From assembly GCF_000601455.1 (NCBI RefSeq), contig NZ_AZQP01000013.1, positions 1 to 59,739 of the forward strand: a DNA stretch of 59,739 nt. Reading direction: 5' to 3'. The position numbers were made by a program, and so were the translations under genes. Position 1 is the stretch's first letter. Every line of letters starts with the position of its first letter. Below the pieces are notes generated by a model that made no database searches, was not told where the DNA came from, and saw only the letters and a list, made by a program, of their open reading frames with translations. The stretch is from Fervidicella metallireducens AeB. Its GTDB lineage: Bacteria; Bacillota; Clostridia; Clostridiales; Caloramatoraceae. Positions 53,405 to 59,739 of this stretch are shown in pieces.

Positions 53405-54133
53405 ATGATGTGCTGTCAGCAGATTGATGAAAGGGATGAAATGATTATAAAATACATTCCCTATGTAAAATATATAGCGTCAAGATTAACAGCAGGGAAG
53501 CCTCCTGGGATCGAATACGAAGATTTAATTAGTTATGGTGTCTTAGGGTTGATAGATGCGATAAATAAATTTGATCCTACAAAGGGTATAAAGTTTGAAA
53601 CATACGCAACATTGAGGATTAGAGGAGCAATAATCGATGAGTTGAGGAAAATCAGTTGGATTCCTAAAAGCGCTTTTTCAAAACTATCTGCTTTAAATCA
53701 GTCAAGAGAGAATTTAGAGATTAAATTAAATAGAGAACCAACGGAAAAGGAAATAGCTGCGGATATGAATGTTTCAGTTGAGGACGTTAGAGAAATTGTA
53801 ACATTTGTTAATTACGTATCTGTAGTGTCTTTAGAAGAAGTGTTTTTTAAGTCAGATGAGGAAGACTTACAATTTAAAAACATAATAGAAGATGAAAACA
53901 GTCCTCAGCCAGAAAAAGTATTAGAGGAAAATGAAAAATATGAAATGCTAAAGAATGCAATTGATATGCTTCCAGAAAAGGATAAATTAATTTTAAATCT
54001 TTACTATTATGAAAAATTAACATTAAAGGAAATAGGAAAAGTAATGGAAGTATCTGAGTCGAGGGTTTCACAGCTTCACAGTAGAGCTATTTTAAGATTA
54101 AGGGAAAATATGAAAAAATTAAAATATATATAG
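53405..54133 (+). CDS. fliA: Sigma-28 flagellar sigma factor (FliA/SigD)
   Basis: The 242-residue sigma factor has region 2 (KYIASRLTAGKPPGIEYEDL, GLIDAINKFDPTKGIKFETY, and RIRGAIIDELRKISWIPKSA), region 3 with REPTEKEIAADMNVSVEDVR and region 4 with LTLKEIGKVMEVSESRVSQL. The RGAIIDELR stretch is characteristic of the FliA/SigD/WhiG group. ATG 53405 has AAAGGAGGG upstream; ATG 53408 is equally possible. It directs the three TAAA-N15-CGATAA promoters in this window and is inhibited by FlgM. Confidence 0.95.
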   Translation: MMCCQQIDERDEMIIKYIPYVKYIASRLTAGKPPGIEYEDLISYGVLGLIDAINKFDPTKGIKFETYATLRIRGAIIDELRKISWIPKSAFSKLSALNQSRENLEIKLNREPTEKEIAADMNVSVEDVREIVTFVNYVSVVSLEEVFFKSDEEDLQFKNIIEDENSPQPEKVLEENEKYEMLKNAIDMLPEKDKLILNLYYYEKLTLKEIGKVMEVSESRVSQLHSRAILRLRENMKKLKYI

Positions 54134-54152
54134 AACCTTGGAGGAAGGGTTT

Positions 54153-54620
54153 ATGCCTTATTTTATATTGATAACAGGTATTATCTTGATATATGTATCA
54201 TCTAAATTAGGAAGAAATAAAAATGACAGCATAAATCAGAGCAACAAAAGACAAGATTATGAGGAATATATTAATAGTGCAGAAATAATAAATAAAATTA
54301 ACGAAATTAACAGCAGAATGGAAGAAATAGAAAATGCAGTGTTTGTTTTAAATGAGAAACTAAATCTTATTCAATGGGAAAACAAAAAAAAGGATAATGA
54401 TGTTGAAGATGCTGAGAAGGAAAATGTAATAGGTGAAGGGACTGTTGAAAATAAGATTATGGATGATTCTTCTGTTCAGACTATCACTGAAAGGGATAAA
54501 AATGCTTTAATATCTGAATTATATAACATGGGAAAGGATATTGATGAAATATGTTCATTGTTGAACATAGGAAAGGGTGAAGCGTTATTAAGAATTGGTA
54601 TTTTAAAACAAAAGAATTGA
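54153..54620 (+). CDS. DUF6115-like membrane-anchored protein in flagellar operon
   Basis: A 155-residue protein with one N-terminal membrane segment (FILITGIILIYVSSKL), a coiled-coil region (about 45-80; INKINEINSRMEEIENAVFV) and a C-terminal small helical motif (LISELYNMGKDIDEICSLLN, then KGEALLRIGIL) that resembles a helix-turn-helix. I associate this architecture with DUF6115 proteins beside sigma-28 in clostridia. Function unknown. ATG 54153 has GGAGGAAGGG. Confidence 0.7.
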   Translation: MPYFILITGIILIYVSSKLGRNKNDSINQSNKRQDYEEYINSAEIINKINEINSRMEEIENAVFVLNEKLNLIQWENKKKDNDVEDAEKENVIGEGTVENKIMDDSSVQTITERDKNALISELYNMGKDIDEICSLLNIGKGEALLRIGILKQKN

Positions 54621-54808
54621 TAACTTATTATATAACTGATAAAAATTTTCTTATTGGTTTGGGCATAGGTTTAATTCTTTCTACATTGGTTTTATATTCC
54701 TATGGACCAACAAATCTGTCGAAAGCAACAATTGAAAAAAAAGCCAGGGAGATGGGAATGAAATACCCAGATGAGATAAAGGCTTATTTTGAGCAAGATA
54801 AAAAATAA
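54617..54808 (+). CDS. Small single-pass membrane protein in flagellar operon
   Basis: A 63-residue protein starting at TTG 54617, overlapping the stop of the preceding gene. It has one membrane helix (FLIGLGIGLILSTLVLYSYG) and a short cytoplasmic tail with ATIEKKAREMGMKYPDEIKA. There is no good binding site, so it depends on coupling to its neighbour. I do not recognise a family. Conserved operon position would support function. Confidence 0.6.
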   Translation: MITYYITDKNFLIGLGIGLILSTLVLYSYGPTNLSKATIEKKAREMGMKYPDEIKAYFEQDKK

Positions 54809-54819
54809 GGGGGATTTAT

Positions 54820-55587
54820 ATGATAAGAGGACTGTATACTGCTGCTACTGGAATGATAACGAAACAAGTTCAAATGGAAAATTTGACCAATAACATTGCC
54901 AACATAAATACAGCCGGATTTAAAAAAGATAACTTAGCAATAAAATCATTTGATGAAGTTTTATTAGAAAACAGAGATAAGTACTTAAATGGGAAATCTT
55001 TCTCAAATAAGTTAGGGAAGATGGAATTTGGTGTAGGAATTGATGAAACAGTAACTACTTATTCGCAGGGTATAATTGAAGAAACTGGTAGAAATTTAGA
55101 TTTTGCAATAAATGGTAGCGGTTTTTTTACCCTTGAAGGCGCAGATGGGGAATATCGCTATACAAGGGATGGAAGGTTTAAAATTGATGGAAATGGATTT
55201 TTAACTACAATAAATGGTGAAAGGGTAGTTGGCATAAATGCTGCTGGTATAAAAAAATTTATTAAGGTAGAAAAATCAGATTTCAAACTTGGTTCAGATG
55301 GTTTGATAGAGAATACAGGAGGACTTAAATTTTTAATAAGTTCTTTTAACAATAGCCAAGATTTAAAAAAAGGACCTTCTAATACTTATTCTTCTAATTC
55401 ACAGCCTGATATAGATACAACCTCAAATATAATACAAAATTCAATTGAAAAATCAAATGTTGACCCTATTGAAGCAGTTACTTCACTGATAACTCTTATG
55501 AGAAACTATGAATCTAATCAAAAAATCTTACAGCAAATGGATGAGACTTTAGGAAAAACGGTTAATGAAGTTGGAAGCTTAAAATAA
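54820..55587 (+). CDS. flgF: Flagellar rod/hook-basal body protein, FlgF/FlhO type
   Basis: The 255-residue protein has the rod N-terminal motif MIRGLYTAATGMITKQVQME, NLTNNIANINTAGFKKDNL, a DFAINGSGFFTLEG domain and a C-terminal NVDPIEAVTSLITLMRNYES. It is a distal rod or proximal-rod subunit. FlgF and FlgG are difficult to separate in Firmicutes; here it is first of two. It has a strong GGGGG-type site at ATG 54820. Confidence 0.88.
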   Translation: MIRGLYTAATGMITKQVQMENLTNNIANINTAGFKKDNLAIKSFDEVLLENRDKYLNGKSFSNKLGKMEFGVGIDETVTTYSQGIIEETGRNLDFAINGSGFFTLEGADGEYRYTRDGRFKIDGNGFLTTINGERVVGINAAGIKKFIKVEKSDFKLGSDGLIENTGGLKFLISSFNNSQDLKKGPSNTYSSNSQPDIDTTSNIIQNSIEKSNVDPIEAVTSLITLMRNYESNQKILQQMDETLGKTVNEVGSLK

Positions 55588-55601
55588 ATTGAGGTGATTT
55601 T

Positions 55602-56345
55602 ATGTTAAAGGCATTATGGAATGGTAGATCAGGTCTGTATTCTAATCAAAATAGAATAGATACTATTTCTAACAATATAGCCAATATAGATACAAATGGA
55701 TATAAAAAATGTGATGTTGGATTTGAAGATATTTTTTATGAAAAATTAGACAGGCTTGGAACTCCTATAACGACAGCAAACAAAGAAGGGCTCATTGTTG
55801 GAAGTGGAAGTAGAGCTGATAAATTGATAAGAAATTTTACCCAAGGCTTTCTTGTTGATACATCAAAAGCTGATGATTTAGCTATCGAAGGAGAAGGATT
55901 TTTCAGACTAACTGATGGACAAGGTAATTACTTTTATACCAGAGATGGAGGTTTTAATGTAGATAAATATGGAAATTTTGTACATTGTTCTGGTTTAATT
56001 TTAGATATTGAAGGATACGATAGTACCAAATTGAGTAGCGATTTTAAAATTGCTGAAGATGGAACCTTAACTTCAAATTCAAACAATATAGGGAAGATAA
56101 ACTTGTATAGCTTTAAAAATTTAGATGAAATGCAGTCATATGGTAATAATATTTATAAAGCTGAAAACCCTAAAACCATAGTTAATGGAAAAATAAAACA
56201 GGGATATCTAGAAAAATCAAATGTAGATTTAGGTAAAGAATTAACTGATATGATTGTTACTCAAAGGGCATTTGAATTAAATTCTAAAGCTTTAAAGGCT
56301 GCAGATGAAATGTGGCAGATTGCGAACAATATAAGAAGTAAGTAA
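55602..56345 (+). CDS. flgG: Flagellar distal rod/hook-basal body protein, FlgG/FlhP type
   Basis: The 247-residue protein has the rod family N terminus (RSGLYSNQNRIDTISNNIAN, DTNGYKKCDVGF), DDLAIEGEGFFRLTDGQGNY, and C-terminal NVDLGKELTDMIVTQRAFEL. It follows flgF by 14 bases and ends the long flagellar operon at a terminator. Confidence 0.9.
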   Translation: MLKALWNGRSGLYSNQNRIDTISNNIANIDTNGYKKCDVGFEDIFYEKLDRLGTPITTANKEGLIVGSGSRADKLIRNFTQGFLVDTSKADDLAIEGEGFFRLTDGQGNYFYTRDGGFNVDKYGNFVHCSGLILDIEGYDSTKLSSDFKIAEDGTLTSNSNNIGKINLYSFKNLDEMQSYGNNIYKAENPKTIVNGKIKQGYLEKSNVDLGKELTDMIVTQRAFELNSKALKAADEMWQIANNIRSK

Positions 56346-56355
56346 GAATAAAAAT

Positions 56356-56402
56356 CCTCTTTAAAGTGTATAATCTATAAAAAAGCTTTAAAGGGGTTTT
56401 TT
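56356..56402 (+). terminator. Terminator ending the flgB-flgG operon
   Basis: CCTCTTTAAAG (56356-56366) pairs with CTTTAAAGGGG (56386-56396) around a 19-base loop, then TTTTTT. The AAAGGGG of the 3' arm also sits 8 bases before GTG 56405, so it could double as that gene's ribosome binding site. Confidence 0.7.
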
Positions 56403-56404
56403 AT

Positions 56405-56854
56405 GTGAAAATAGAAGAAGTTATATTAGAAAATATAAAAAAACAAAAAACAAATTATGCTGTAAAATTAATAGAAAGAAATTTTTCAATTGATGATCCA
56501 AAATATTTTTATTATAAGGCTCTATGCTTTTATTCAAAGAAGAACTTTAAGGACGCATTAGCATATTTAAATTTAGCTTTAGAAAAAGATTTAAATAATT
56601 ATTTAGTTTATTATAATCTCGGGGTAGTAAACATTGATTTAAAAAGAGAAAATCTAGCGATAGAATATTTTAGAAAATCTCTAAAATACAATAATGCATA
56701 TGAAAAAAGCTATATCAATTTAGCATATATATATTACAATAATGGAGATAAGAGAAGTGCTTTAAGAATTATAAAAGAAGGTTTGACTCATACTTCAAGT
56801 AAGGAATTATTTGATATAGAAAAAAAATTGCTTACAAAAATACTAGCAAGCTAA
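56405..56854 (+). CDS. Tetratricopeptide repeat protein
   Basis: A 149-residue protein with about three TPR units (YYKALCFYSKKNFKDALAYL, YYNLGVVNIDLKRENLAIEY, YINLAYIYYNNGDKRSALRI). TPRs form helical scaffolds for protein binding; no partner can be named. It begins with GTG 56405, immediately after the flagellar terminator, and is 15 bases from the amidohydrolase, so it likely belongs to a separate housekeeping unit. Confidence 0.85.
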   Translation: MKIEEVILENIKKQKTNYAVKLIERNFSIDDPKYFYYKALCFYSKKNFKDALAYLNLALEKDLNNYLVYYNLGVVNIDLKRENLAIEYFRKSLKYNNAYEKSYINLAYIYYNNGDKRSALRIIKEGLTHTSSKELFDIEKKLLTKILAS

Positions 56855-56869
56855 AGAAGGAGAAATATT

Positions 56870-58044
56870 ATGAATGAATTGATTGAATTAGCTAAAAACT
56901 ATCATGAAACTATGATTTCCATTAGAAGACAGCTACATATGAAGCCGGAAATTGATAGGGATTTAAAGGAAACTGCAGATTTGGTTGAAAGTTATTTAAA
57001 GAATAATGCTATAAAGTATAAAAGATTTAATAATAATGGGATAATAGCAGAAGTAGGAACAAATTATAATAATATTGTAGCATTAAGAGCAGATATGGAT
57101 GCTTTAGAGATTGTCGACTTGAAGGATGTACCATATAAATCAACTAAGCATGGTTTAATGCATGCTTGCGGACATGATGCCCATACGGCTATTTTATTAG
57201 GAGCAGCCTTTGCTTAAAGAGTATTGAAAACAAACTAGGGGGAACTGTCAGGCTAATATTTCAACCAGCAGAAGAGACAGATGGTGGTGCAAAGGACATG
57301 ATAGAATTAGGGGCACTTGAGGGTGTCAAGGCCATTTTTGGGCTTCATGTTGAGGAGACAATTAAAACTGGGATAATTGGGGTTAACAGAAATGTTGTAA
57401 GTGCAGCATCCAATCCTTTTAAAATAAATATTAAAGGCAAAGGAAGTCATGGTGCACATCCTGAGGATGGAATTGACAGTATATTGATTGCTGCAAAAGT
57501 AATAGATAATCTGCAAAGTATTGTATCCAGAGAAATAGCTGCAGTAGATAATGCTGTTATATCTATTGGGAAAATTCATGGCGGTACTGCACAGAATGCT
57601 ATTTGCAGTGAGATAGTTATGGAAGGAATCTTAAGAACATTAGGAAAAAATCTCAGAGAATTCTGTATAAAGAGAATGAGGGAGATTGTATCATTAACAG
57701 CTAAGATGTATTGTGGAGAAGGAACTATTTCTTTTATAGAAAGTTATCCATCCTTTGAAAACGATGAGAAGTTGTATAAATGGTTTATGGAAACTTTAGA
57801 AGGAGTAAATTGCATTAAAACCATTGAACTGAAAAAGCCAAGTATGGGTGTTGAGGATTTTGCCTATTACACTGAAAAAGTTCCAGGACTGTATTATAAA
57901 CTTGGATGTAGAAATGAGGAAAAGGGCATAACAAATCCTGCACATGGGAGTTATTTTGATATTGATGAAGAATGTTTGTTGTATGGATGTATTGTACAAA
58001 GCTTGAGTGCTTTTAAATTCTTACAAAGGGATATTAGTAAATAA
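56870..58044 (+). pseudogene. M20 family amidohydrolase (N-acyl-amino-acid hydrolase), one-base deletion
   Basis: Reconstructed length is about 391 residues, typical of M20D peptidases that hydrolyse N-acyl amino acids or related amides. The N-terminal part has ALRADMDALEI and the zinc motif HACGHDAHTAILLG, then stops at 57217. The next part begins in another frame with LGGTVRLIFQPAEE and GLHVEE and ends with GVEDFAYY and the NPAHGSYFDIDEE motif. One T added at about 57212 (GCTTAAAG to GCTTTAAAG) rejoins it. Likely a sequencing error. No regulatory link to flagella is apparent. Confidence 0.88.
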
Positions 58045-58048
58045 TATT

Positions 58049-58085
58049 AAAAAAAGAACCTTCAAATTATTGAGGGTTCTTTTTT
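58049..58085. terminator. Bidirectional terminator between amidohydrolase and the tRNA genes
   Basis: AAGAACCTTCAA pairs with TTGAGGGTTCTT around ATTA, flanked by a seven-A run on the left and a T run on the right. It can end the plus-strand amidohydrolase transcript and the minus-strand tRNA operon. Confidence 0.88.
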
Positions 58086-58169
58086 GGTGGAGGAGGATGG
58101 ATTCGAACCATCGAAAGCTATGCTAACGGATTTACAGTCCGCCCCCTTTGGCCACTCGGGAACTCCTCC
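58085..58169 (-). tRNA. tRNA-Tyr (GTA)
   Basis: A class II tRNA with a long variable arm on the minus strand. The anticodon loop reads CTGTAAA, giving anticodon GTA. The acceptor stem is GGAGGAG with CTCCTCC, the discriminator is A, and the 3' CCA is encoded. It is the last gene of a three-tRNA operon. Confidence 0.95.
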
Positions 58170-58174
58170 ATATA

Positions 58175-58250
58175 TGGAGCCGGCTATAGGACTTGAACCT
58201 ACAACCTACTGATTACAAGTCAGTTGCTCTGCCAATTGAGCTAAGCCGGC
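58175..58250 (-). tRNA. tRNA-Thr (TGT)
   Basis: A 76-base cloverleaf on the minus strand with acceptor stem GCCGGCT/AGCCGGC, anticodon loop CTTGTAA (anticodon TGT), T loop TTCAAGT, discriminator T and encoded CCA. Only five bases separate it from tRNA-Tyr. Confidence 0.95.
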
Positions 58251-58274
58251 ATGAAATTATAATAATTTTTAAAA

Positions 58275-58351
58275 TGGTGGGCCTTCAGGGACTCGAACCC
58301 CGGACCAACCGGTTATGAGCCGGTTGCTCTAACCAACTGAGCTAAAGGCCC
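58275..58351 (-). tRNA. tRNA with CAT anticodon (Met, or Ile2)
   Basis: A 77-base cloverleaf on the minus strand: acceptor GGGCCTT/AAGGCCC, anticodon loop CTCATAA (anticodon CAT), T loop TTCGAGT, discriminator A and encoded CCA. The first base pair is G-C, so it is not a typical initiator. CAT tRNAs include elongator Met and Ile2, whose C34 is changed to lysidine; I cannot separate these with confidence. Confidence 0.9.
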
Positions 58352-58367
58352 TCTAAGGAACAATTAA

Positions 58368-58396
58368 ATTATATTATGGATATTAAAAGAAGTCAA
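58368..58396 (-). promoter_or_regulatory. Sigma-A promoter for the tRNA operon
   Basis: On the minus strand: TTGACT, a 17-base spacer and a perfect TATAAT. Transcription would start about 10 bases before the first tRNA. This is the best housekeeping promoter in the window. Confidence 0.85.
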
Positions 58397-58424
58397 TTAA
58401 ATTTTTCTGGTAATTAATTATGTT

Positions 58425-58450
58425 ATAAATGATATTATCATAAATGATAT
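58425..58450. repeat. Two direct repeats upstream of the CotS-like gene
   Basis: ATAAATGATAT occurs at 58425-58435 and 58440-58450, with a 15-base period. The 58352-58512 gap holds the tRNA promoter, these repeats and AT-rich sequence. They may be a regulator site for the coat gene, but in DNA this AT-rich chance is possible. Confidence 0.4.
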
Positions 58451-58512
58451 ATGTAATATAAAGTTAATAGAATTAATATAATTTATTGATATTAGTTATT
58501 TGAGGTAAAGCA

Positions 58513-59553
58513 ATGAATAGATTAGTTGAATTAGACTCTTCTTTAAGTGAAAAAGAGTTAAACACTATAAAATCAGTTTTGAAAGAATATAATATACTAC
58601 CAGAAAAAATAGAAAGGGTAAGAAGTGTTTATAAAATTTCACAGAAAGATTTTATTTATTGCCTAAAAAAAATAAAGGATAATAACAACAAAGGAGTCTT
58701 GATTTCAGAATATCTAAAAAATAATGGTTTTTATAATTTACCAGAGTATATTAAAACAAAAAATAATAAAGATATGGTAAAATACAATAATAGTTATTAT
58801 TATATAACTTCATGGATTAACGGGAGAGAATGCGATTTTAATGATTTTGATGAACTTAAAAGTGCCATTAAATTATTGGCAGATTTTCATATAAAATCGG
58901 AAGGGTTTTATATGAAAACTGCTAAAATAAAATATGTTAATAAAAATTGGGTAACACAATTTACAGAAGAAAAGAATAAATTAAAGGCTTACAAAGTTCT
59001 TTTAGAAAGAAAAAAAATAAAGACTACTTTTGATGATGCATACTATTTTGCAATAGATTATTACTCTTCAAGAATTGACTATGCCATTAATTTATTAAAG
59101 AATTCTAATTATACTTACTTTGCAAAACAAGTATTAGAAAAGAAGATAATATGTCATGATAGTTTTTATTATCAAAACATCTTAATAGACAGTAGTAAAA
59201 ATATGTTTCTCATAGATATGGAAAGTCTGGTATATGATATACATGTTTACGATCTTGCAAAGTTTATCAGGCGAATAATGTTTAAAGGTAATTATTCATG
59301 GAATTTTAATTGTGCTCGTGAATTGATTGATCTTTACAGCAGTATAAATAGATTGAACAATGATGAGTTTAAAATTTTACTTGCATTTATTATGTTTCCA
59401 CAAAAATTTTGTAAATTAGGCAGTAAACGCTATATCAAAAAGAAACAGTGGAATGAATTGAAATATATTAAAAAAATAGATAGATTATTAGAATCTATAA
59501 AAAACGAAGAGATATTTATTGAAGAATTTATAAAATATTATAATATACAATAA
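58513..59553 (+). CDS. CotS family spore coat protein (kinase-like fold)
   Basis: The 346-residue protein resembles CotS/YutH, spore coat proteins with an aminoglycoside-phosphotransferase/choline kinase fold. Visible features: an N-terminal lobe, SWINGRECDFNDFDEL, the catalytic-loop-like CHDSFYYQNILID (where many members have HGDFYYHN) and LIDMESLVYDIHVYDLAKFI. The Cys-His-Asp-Ser start of the loop suggests weakened or altered kinase activity. It stands alone, with AGGTAAAG upstream. Expected in the mother cell during sporulation. Confidence 0.85.
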   Translation: MNRLVELDSSLSEKELNTIKSVLKEYNILPEKIERVRSVYKISQKDFIYCLKKIKDNNNKGVLISEYLKNNGFYNLPEYIKTKNNKDMVKYNNSYYYITSWINGRECDFNDFDELKSAIKLLADFHIKSEGFYMKTAKIKYVNKNWVTQFTEEKNKLKAYKVLLERKKIKTTFDDAYYFAIDYYSSRIDYAINLLKNSNYTYFAKQVLEKKIICHDSFYYQNILIDSSKNMFLIDMESLVYDIHVYDLAKFIRRIMFKGNYSWNFNCARELIDLYSSINRLNNDEFKILLAFIMFPQKFCKLGSKRYIKKKQWNELKYIKKIDRLLESIKNEEIFIEEFIKYYNIQ

Positions 59554-59613
59554 AAATGAGTATGTATTAACTTTATATATCGTAAAATTCAAATTGGAAT
59601 ATTTCCTTTTATG

Positions 59614-59623
59614 TTTCGACAAA
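59614..59623 (-). promoter_or_regulatory. Possible Spo0A box
   Basis: Minus-strand TTTGTCGAAA matches the 0A-box core TGTCGAA. It lies downstream of the CotS gene and may belong to a gene beyond the window; the last 186 bases contain no gene. One box is weak evidence. Confidence 0.3.
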
Positions 59624-59739
59624 CTAATATGATGAGATAACTATTCGAAAGGTTAAATATGTAGTATTGTGCAATAATTTTTGTGATTTTTATTTACAAA
59701 AAAAAGCAGGAATTCCCCAAGTATAAAAGAATAAAATAA

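Noticed and set aside
58425-58450. CRISPR-like repeats
   Set aside because: Only two copies of an 11-bp AT-rich word with a 4-base gap; no array and no cas genes.

Overview
The window is low-GC DNA from an anaerobic, motile Firmicute, most likely a spore-forming member of the Clostridiaceae. The evidence is a Bacillus/Clostridium-type chemotaxis set (CheC, CheD, FliY), a FliR-FlhB fusion, the FliW/CsrA pair, sigma-28 genes inside the flagellar operon, and a CotS-like spore coat gene at the right end. A Caloramator-like thermophile is only a guess. Almost every gene is on the plus strand. No phage, insertion sequence or CRISPR array was seen.

Layout. (1) About 1-9880: the 3' part of a chemotaxis/switch operon, fapA (5' end outside the window), cheW, cheD, cheB, cheR, cheA, cheC, cheY, a second cheW, fliM, fliY, closed by a terminator. 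(2) 9894-15963: a late operon behind a clear sigma-28 promoter, flgM-flgN-flgK-flgL-fliW-csrA-fliD-fliT-like. (3) 15971-17398: the main flagellin gene with its own sigma-28 promoter and a leader holding a textbook CsrA hairpin. (4) 17424-29117: a flagellin glycosylation island: a Maf glycosyltransferase, a small unknown gene, a legionaminic-acid-type nonulosonate pathway (PtmE-like, LegF, LegI, LegG, LegH, LegB, LegC) with an extra GNAT acetyltransferase and PIG-L deacetylase, and a broken DUF2920 gene. (5) 29170-31464: a 109-bp inverted-repeat element, a second flagellin whose centre is a zinc metallopeptidase (flagellinolysin), and two small motility-associated genes. (6) 31643-32898: a perfect 20-bp palindrome, a third sigma-28 promoter, flaG, a divergent flaG paralogue and fliS. 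(7) 33020-56402: the early/middle flagellar operon, flgB through flgG, including the hook, motor, export gate, flhF/flhG, a PilZ protein and sigma-28 itself. (8) 56405-59739: a TPR protein, an M20 amidohydrolase, three tRNA genes (Met/Ile2, Thr, Tyr) on the minus strand and a CotS-like coat gene.

How it works together. The flgB operon makes the basal body, hook, motor and sigma-28. FlgM holds sigma-28 until the hook is finished. Sigma-28 then fires the flgM, flagellin and flaG promoters, and CsrA/FliW adjusts flagellin translation. The glycosylation island makes and attaches a sialic-acid-like sugar to flagellin, and flagellinolysin can make the filament itself proteolytic.

Caution. Seven conserved genes (cheD, second cheW, DUF2920, flagellinolysin, fliE, motB and the amidohydrolase) are interrupted. 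Six have a one-base deletion, mostly in homopolymers, which looks like a systematic sequencing or assembly error. motB and DUF2920 also carry in-frame TAA codons, which homopolymer errors do not explain.
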